From Bacillota bacterium (GTDB lineage: Bacteria; Bacillota_A; Clostridia; DSM-8532), in the NCBI GenBank assembly GCA_023424865.1, contig JAFADM010000584.1, positions 1-16,855 of the forward strand: 16,855 nt of DNA. Reading direction: 5' to 3'. Shown one piece after another: positions 15,001 to 16,855 of the stretch. The notes under the pieces are model-generated. The model worked only from the letters and a program-made list of their open reading frames with translations. It did not search any database and was not told where the DNA came from. Made by a program: the position numbers and the translations under genes. Each line of letters begins with the position of its first letter. Positions within the stretch are counted from its first letter, which is position 1.

Positions 15001-16770
15001 ATGATAGCTGCAATCGGACGCCGCTCCATATTCAGAACCCTGATTTTGTCCTTTATCCTCATACTTTCCCCCATTTACATCCTGAGTATGGTTATTTACC
15101 AAACAGGAATGACTACCCTGCGCCATGAAATATCTTCCTCCATGCTCTCTCAGGTAACCTTTTACATGGATAATCTGGAAAAGGATATCCAGCGTATTCA
15201 GTCCCTTCAATACAATATGGTCAATGACAAGGATATCAACAAGCTGGCCGTCCTCCCCCAGATGCTGGACAATATAGGCACCATGGAAGCCATTCTCCGT
15301 ATCCAGGACAGGCTGAATTCCATAAAAAACAGCAGTCCCTATATTGCCAATGCCTTTGTCTTTATTCCCGAGGTGAATAAAACCATCAGCGCCCTTACCG
15401 TATCCGATTTTGAAGCCAATACCTTTGAGAGTATGCGCCTTGCCGTTATGGGAGAGGATAGGAATATTTACCAGATAAACGGACGTTATTTTCTCCTTGT
15501 CCCCTACCCCTTTTCTTCCGTTTCCGGGACGCGCAAGCCTGTTTTCATACTGGCTACGGAGCTTTCCGGACAACGCATCGGCGAAACGATTTCTCCCCTT
15601 CGTAAAAATCCGGATGAAGGCGTGTTACTTTATAATGATCTGGACCAGGCTCACATCGCAACCTCCTACGCCGCCGAATTAAGTGCCGAGCACCAGGGAA
15701 CCGTCCTTAACGACTCTATTGAGCAAAGCCTGTCCACAAAAAGCCTTACTATTGACACGAAGCGCTATCTGGCTGCCTCCCGTTCCTCGGAGTTCCTGGG
15801 CTGGACCCTGTATCAGTATGTGCCTGAAAATACGATTTTCGAGGCGGTTAAAAAATTCAGCACCTGGTTCATCCTGCTGCCGGTTTCCGCTCTGGTTATC
15901 ATCCTTCTTTATTCCATGAATATGTACAGCTTTATTCACAAGCCCTTAAGCCACCTGGCCTATTCCTTCAAGCAGGTGGAAAAGGGTGATTTTGAAATTC
16001 ATATTGAGCATAAACGGGACGACGAGTTCCGTTATATTTACCGGCGCTTCAATGACATGATTGAAAACATTAAAACCCTTATTGATCAGGTGTACAAGCA
16101 AAAGATTCTTGTCCAGAAGGCGGCCATGAAGCAGCTCCAGTCCCAGATAAATCCCCATTTTCTTTACAACAGCTTTTTTATTATGAAGACCATGTCCCAG
16201 ATTGGCGATTATGAAAGTCTTGAGCTTTTTATGGATCAGCTGGGTAAATATTATCAGTTTGTAACCCGCAGCGCAGCCAATGAGGTTACGCTGATAAAGG
16301 AAACAGACCATGCCCGGGTTTACACCGATATCCAGGCCATGCGTTTTTCCAACCGGCTGAAGGTGACCTTCGATCCTCTTCCGGCTGAATTTGAAGGTCT
16401 CATGGTGCCCCGCCTCATTCTGCAGCCCTTAATAGAAAACGCTTTCGAGCATGGGCTGGCAGCAAAGCAAGCCAACGGCCTTCTTTATATACGGTTCGTC
16501 AAGGGAATGGGCGAACTGGCCATTGAGGTAGAGGATAACGGAGACGAATTGACAGACGAAACCCTTTTAAGCCTGCAGAAAAGCTTGGAGGCAGGGGAAG
16601 GCGAAGGCGGGGAAATTACCGCGCTGCAAAATATACATCAGCGCATCCAGCTGAGCTTTGGCCAGAAAAGCGGCCTATCAGCCCAGCGGGGGGCCTCGGG
16701 AGGACTTTTAATTTCAATTCGGATTACTACGGAGCAGGCTCCTAAAAGTCTTGAAGGGGAGGAGAGTTGA
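15001..16770 (+). CDS. Second YesM-type sensor histidine kinase
   Basis: This 589-residue membrane kinase has spans at about 13-33 and 288-306, enclosing a roughly 255-residue extracellular sensor. A HAMP domain follows at about 307-360, then phospho-acceptor His386 in QINPHFLYN. The N-box QPLIENAFEHG at 475-485 is intact. The G1 box reads DNGDEL instead of the usual DNGxGM, and the G2 region (EITALQNIHQRI, 538-549) lacks the GxG pattern, so ATP binding may be unusual. The ATG at 15001 follows GCGAGGTG by six bases; the frame extends to a TTG at 14938 that has no ribosome site and would cross the tandem repeat. One base separates the stop from the next regulator gene, so they form a pair. The signal is unknown. 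Confidence 0.9.
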   Translation: MIAAIGRRSIFRTLILSFILILSPIYILSMVIYQTGMTTLRHEISSSMLSQVTFYMDNLEKDIQRIQSLQYNMVNDKDINKLAVLPQMLDNIGTMEAILRIQDRLNSIKNSSPYIANAFVFIPEVNKTISALTVSDFEANTFESMRLAVMGEDRNIYQINGRYFLLVPYPFSSVSGTRKPVFILATELSGQRIGETISPLRKNPDEGVLLYNDLDQAHIATSYAAELSAEHQGTVLNDSIEQSLSTKSLTIDTKRYLAASRSSEFLGWTLYQYVPENTIFEAVKKFSTWFILLPVSALVIILLYSMNMYSFIHKPLSHLAYSFKQVEKGDFEIHIEHKRDDEFRYIYRRFNDMIENIKTLIDQVYKQKILVQKAAMKQLQSQINPHFLYNSFFIMKTMSQIGDYESLELFMDQLGKYYQFVTRSAANEVTLIKETDHARVYTDIQAMRFSNRLKVTFDPLPAEFEGLMVPRLILQPLIENAFEHGLAAKQANGLLYIRFVKGMGELAIEVEDNGDELTDETLLSLQKSLEAGEGEGGEITALQNIHQRIQLSFGQKSGLSAQRGASGGLLISIRITTEQAPKSLEGEES

Positions 16771-16771
16771 A

Positions 16772-16855
16772 ATGTTCAGACTATTGATTGTGGACGATGA
16801 AGCCATTATAGCCGACGGACTGTATGAGGTTTTTCAAAATCAAACCCATCTTGAG
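16772..16855 (+). CDS. Response regulator, 5' part only (cut by window end)
   Basis: The first 28 codons are visible, beginning MFRLLIVDDEAIIADGLYEV. The strand-1 and Asp-Asp-Glu acidic pocket of a receiver domain is plain. It resembles YesN-type regulators and follows its kinase after one base, with GGGGAGGAG as ribosome site. The phospho-acceptor and output domain lie beyond the window, so an AraC-type output is expected from kinase type, not seen. Confidence 0.85.
   Translation, partial: MFRLLIVDDEAIIADGLYEVFQNQTHLE

Noticed and set aside
14998..15573. 191-residue minus-strand frame opposite the second kinase
   Set aside because: It is the complement of the kinase's sensor domain, and no start signal precedes it.

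Overview
The window looks like chromosomal DNA of a low-to-mid GC Bacillota bacterium. It fits Paenibacillaceae or Lachnospiraceae-type Clostridia, which carry many YesM/YesN two-component systems beside LplA/LplB/LplC-type sugar ABC transporters. Strong AGGAGG-type Shine-Dalgarno (SD) sites precede nearly every gene. The genus cannot be fixed from the sequence alone. I saw no insertion sequence, phage gene, CRISPR array, tRNA or rRNA.

Left part (1-4895), unrelated housekeeping and accessory genes: a plus-strand ABC exporter pair (ATPase 41-907, ABC-2 permease 904-2121), then a GNAT acetyltransferase (2211-2756). A symmetrical terminator at 2851-2883 separates it from a convergent TrmO-like tRNA methyltransferase (2895-3374, minus). 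Next on the minus strand is a class I SAM-dependent methyltransferase (3495-4343) with an unusual leader. A well-formed promoter (4574-4601) drives a 30-residue Cys-Cys peptide ORF (4448-4540), followed by a small hairpin and a strong intrinsic terminator (4365-4409). The methyltransferase SD and start come only about 20 bases after the terminator. This small-ORF/attenuator/methyltransferase unit is the best candidate for something undescribed here.

Right part (4896-16855), a carbohydrate uptake and sensing locus. A minus-strand series runs: response regulator (14621-12984), YesM-type histidine kinase (12946-11165), unclassified glycoside-hydrolase-like protein (11083-9035), two CUT1-type permeases (8889-7921 and 7907-6978) and a large lipoprotein solute-binding protein (6875-4896). 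It ends at a hairpin terminator (4828-4876). No transport ATPase is encoded, as is usual for this family, where a shared MsmX-like ATPase acts in trans (known for the family, inferred here). Divergently, from 15001, a second YesM-type kinase and the start of a second response regulator run off the window end.

Working model (inference): the kinases sense an extracellular oligosaccharide or envelope cue. The AraC-type regulator(s) then activate the transporter operon, and the cytoplasmic glycosidase-like enzyme processes the imported sugar. The 379-base divergent region (14622-15000) holds a terminator-like hairpin, a tandem 9-bp repeat and an inverted repeat that could serve as control sites for the two systems.
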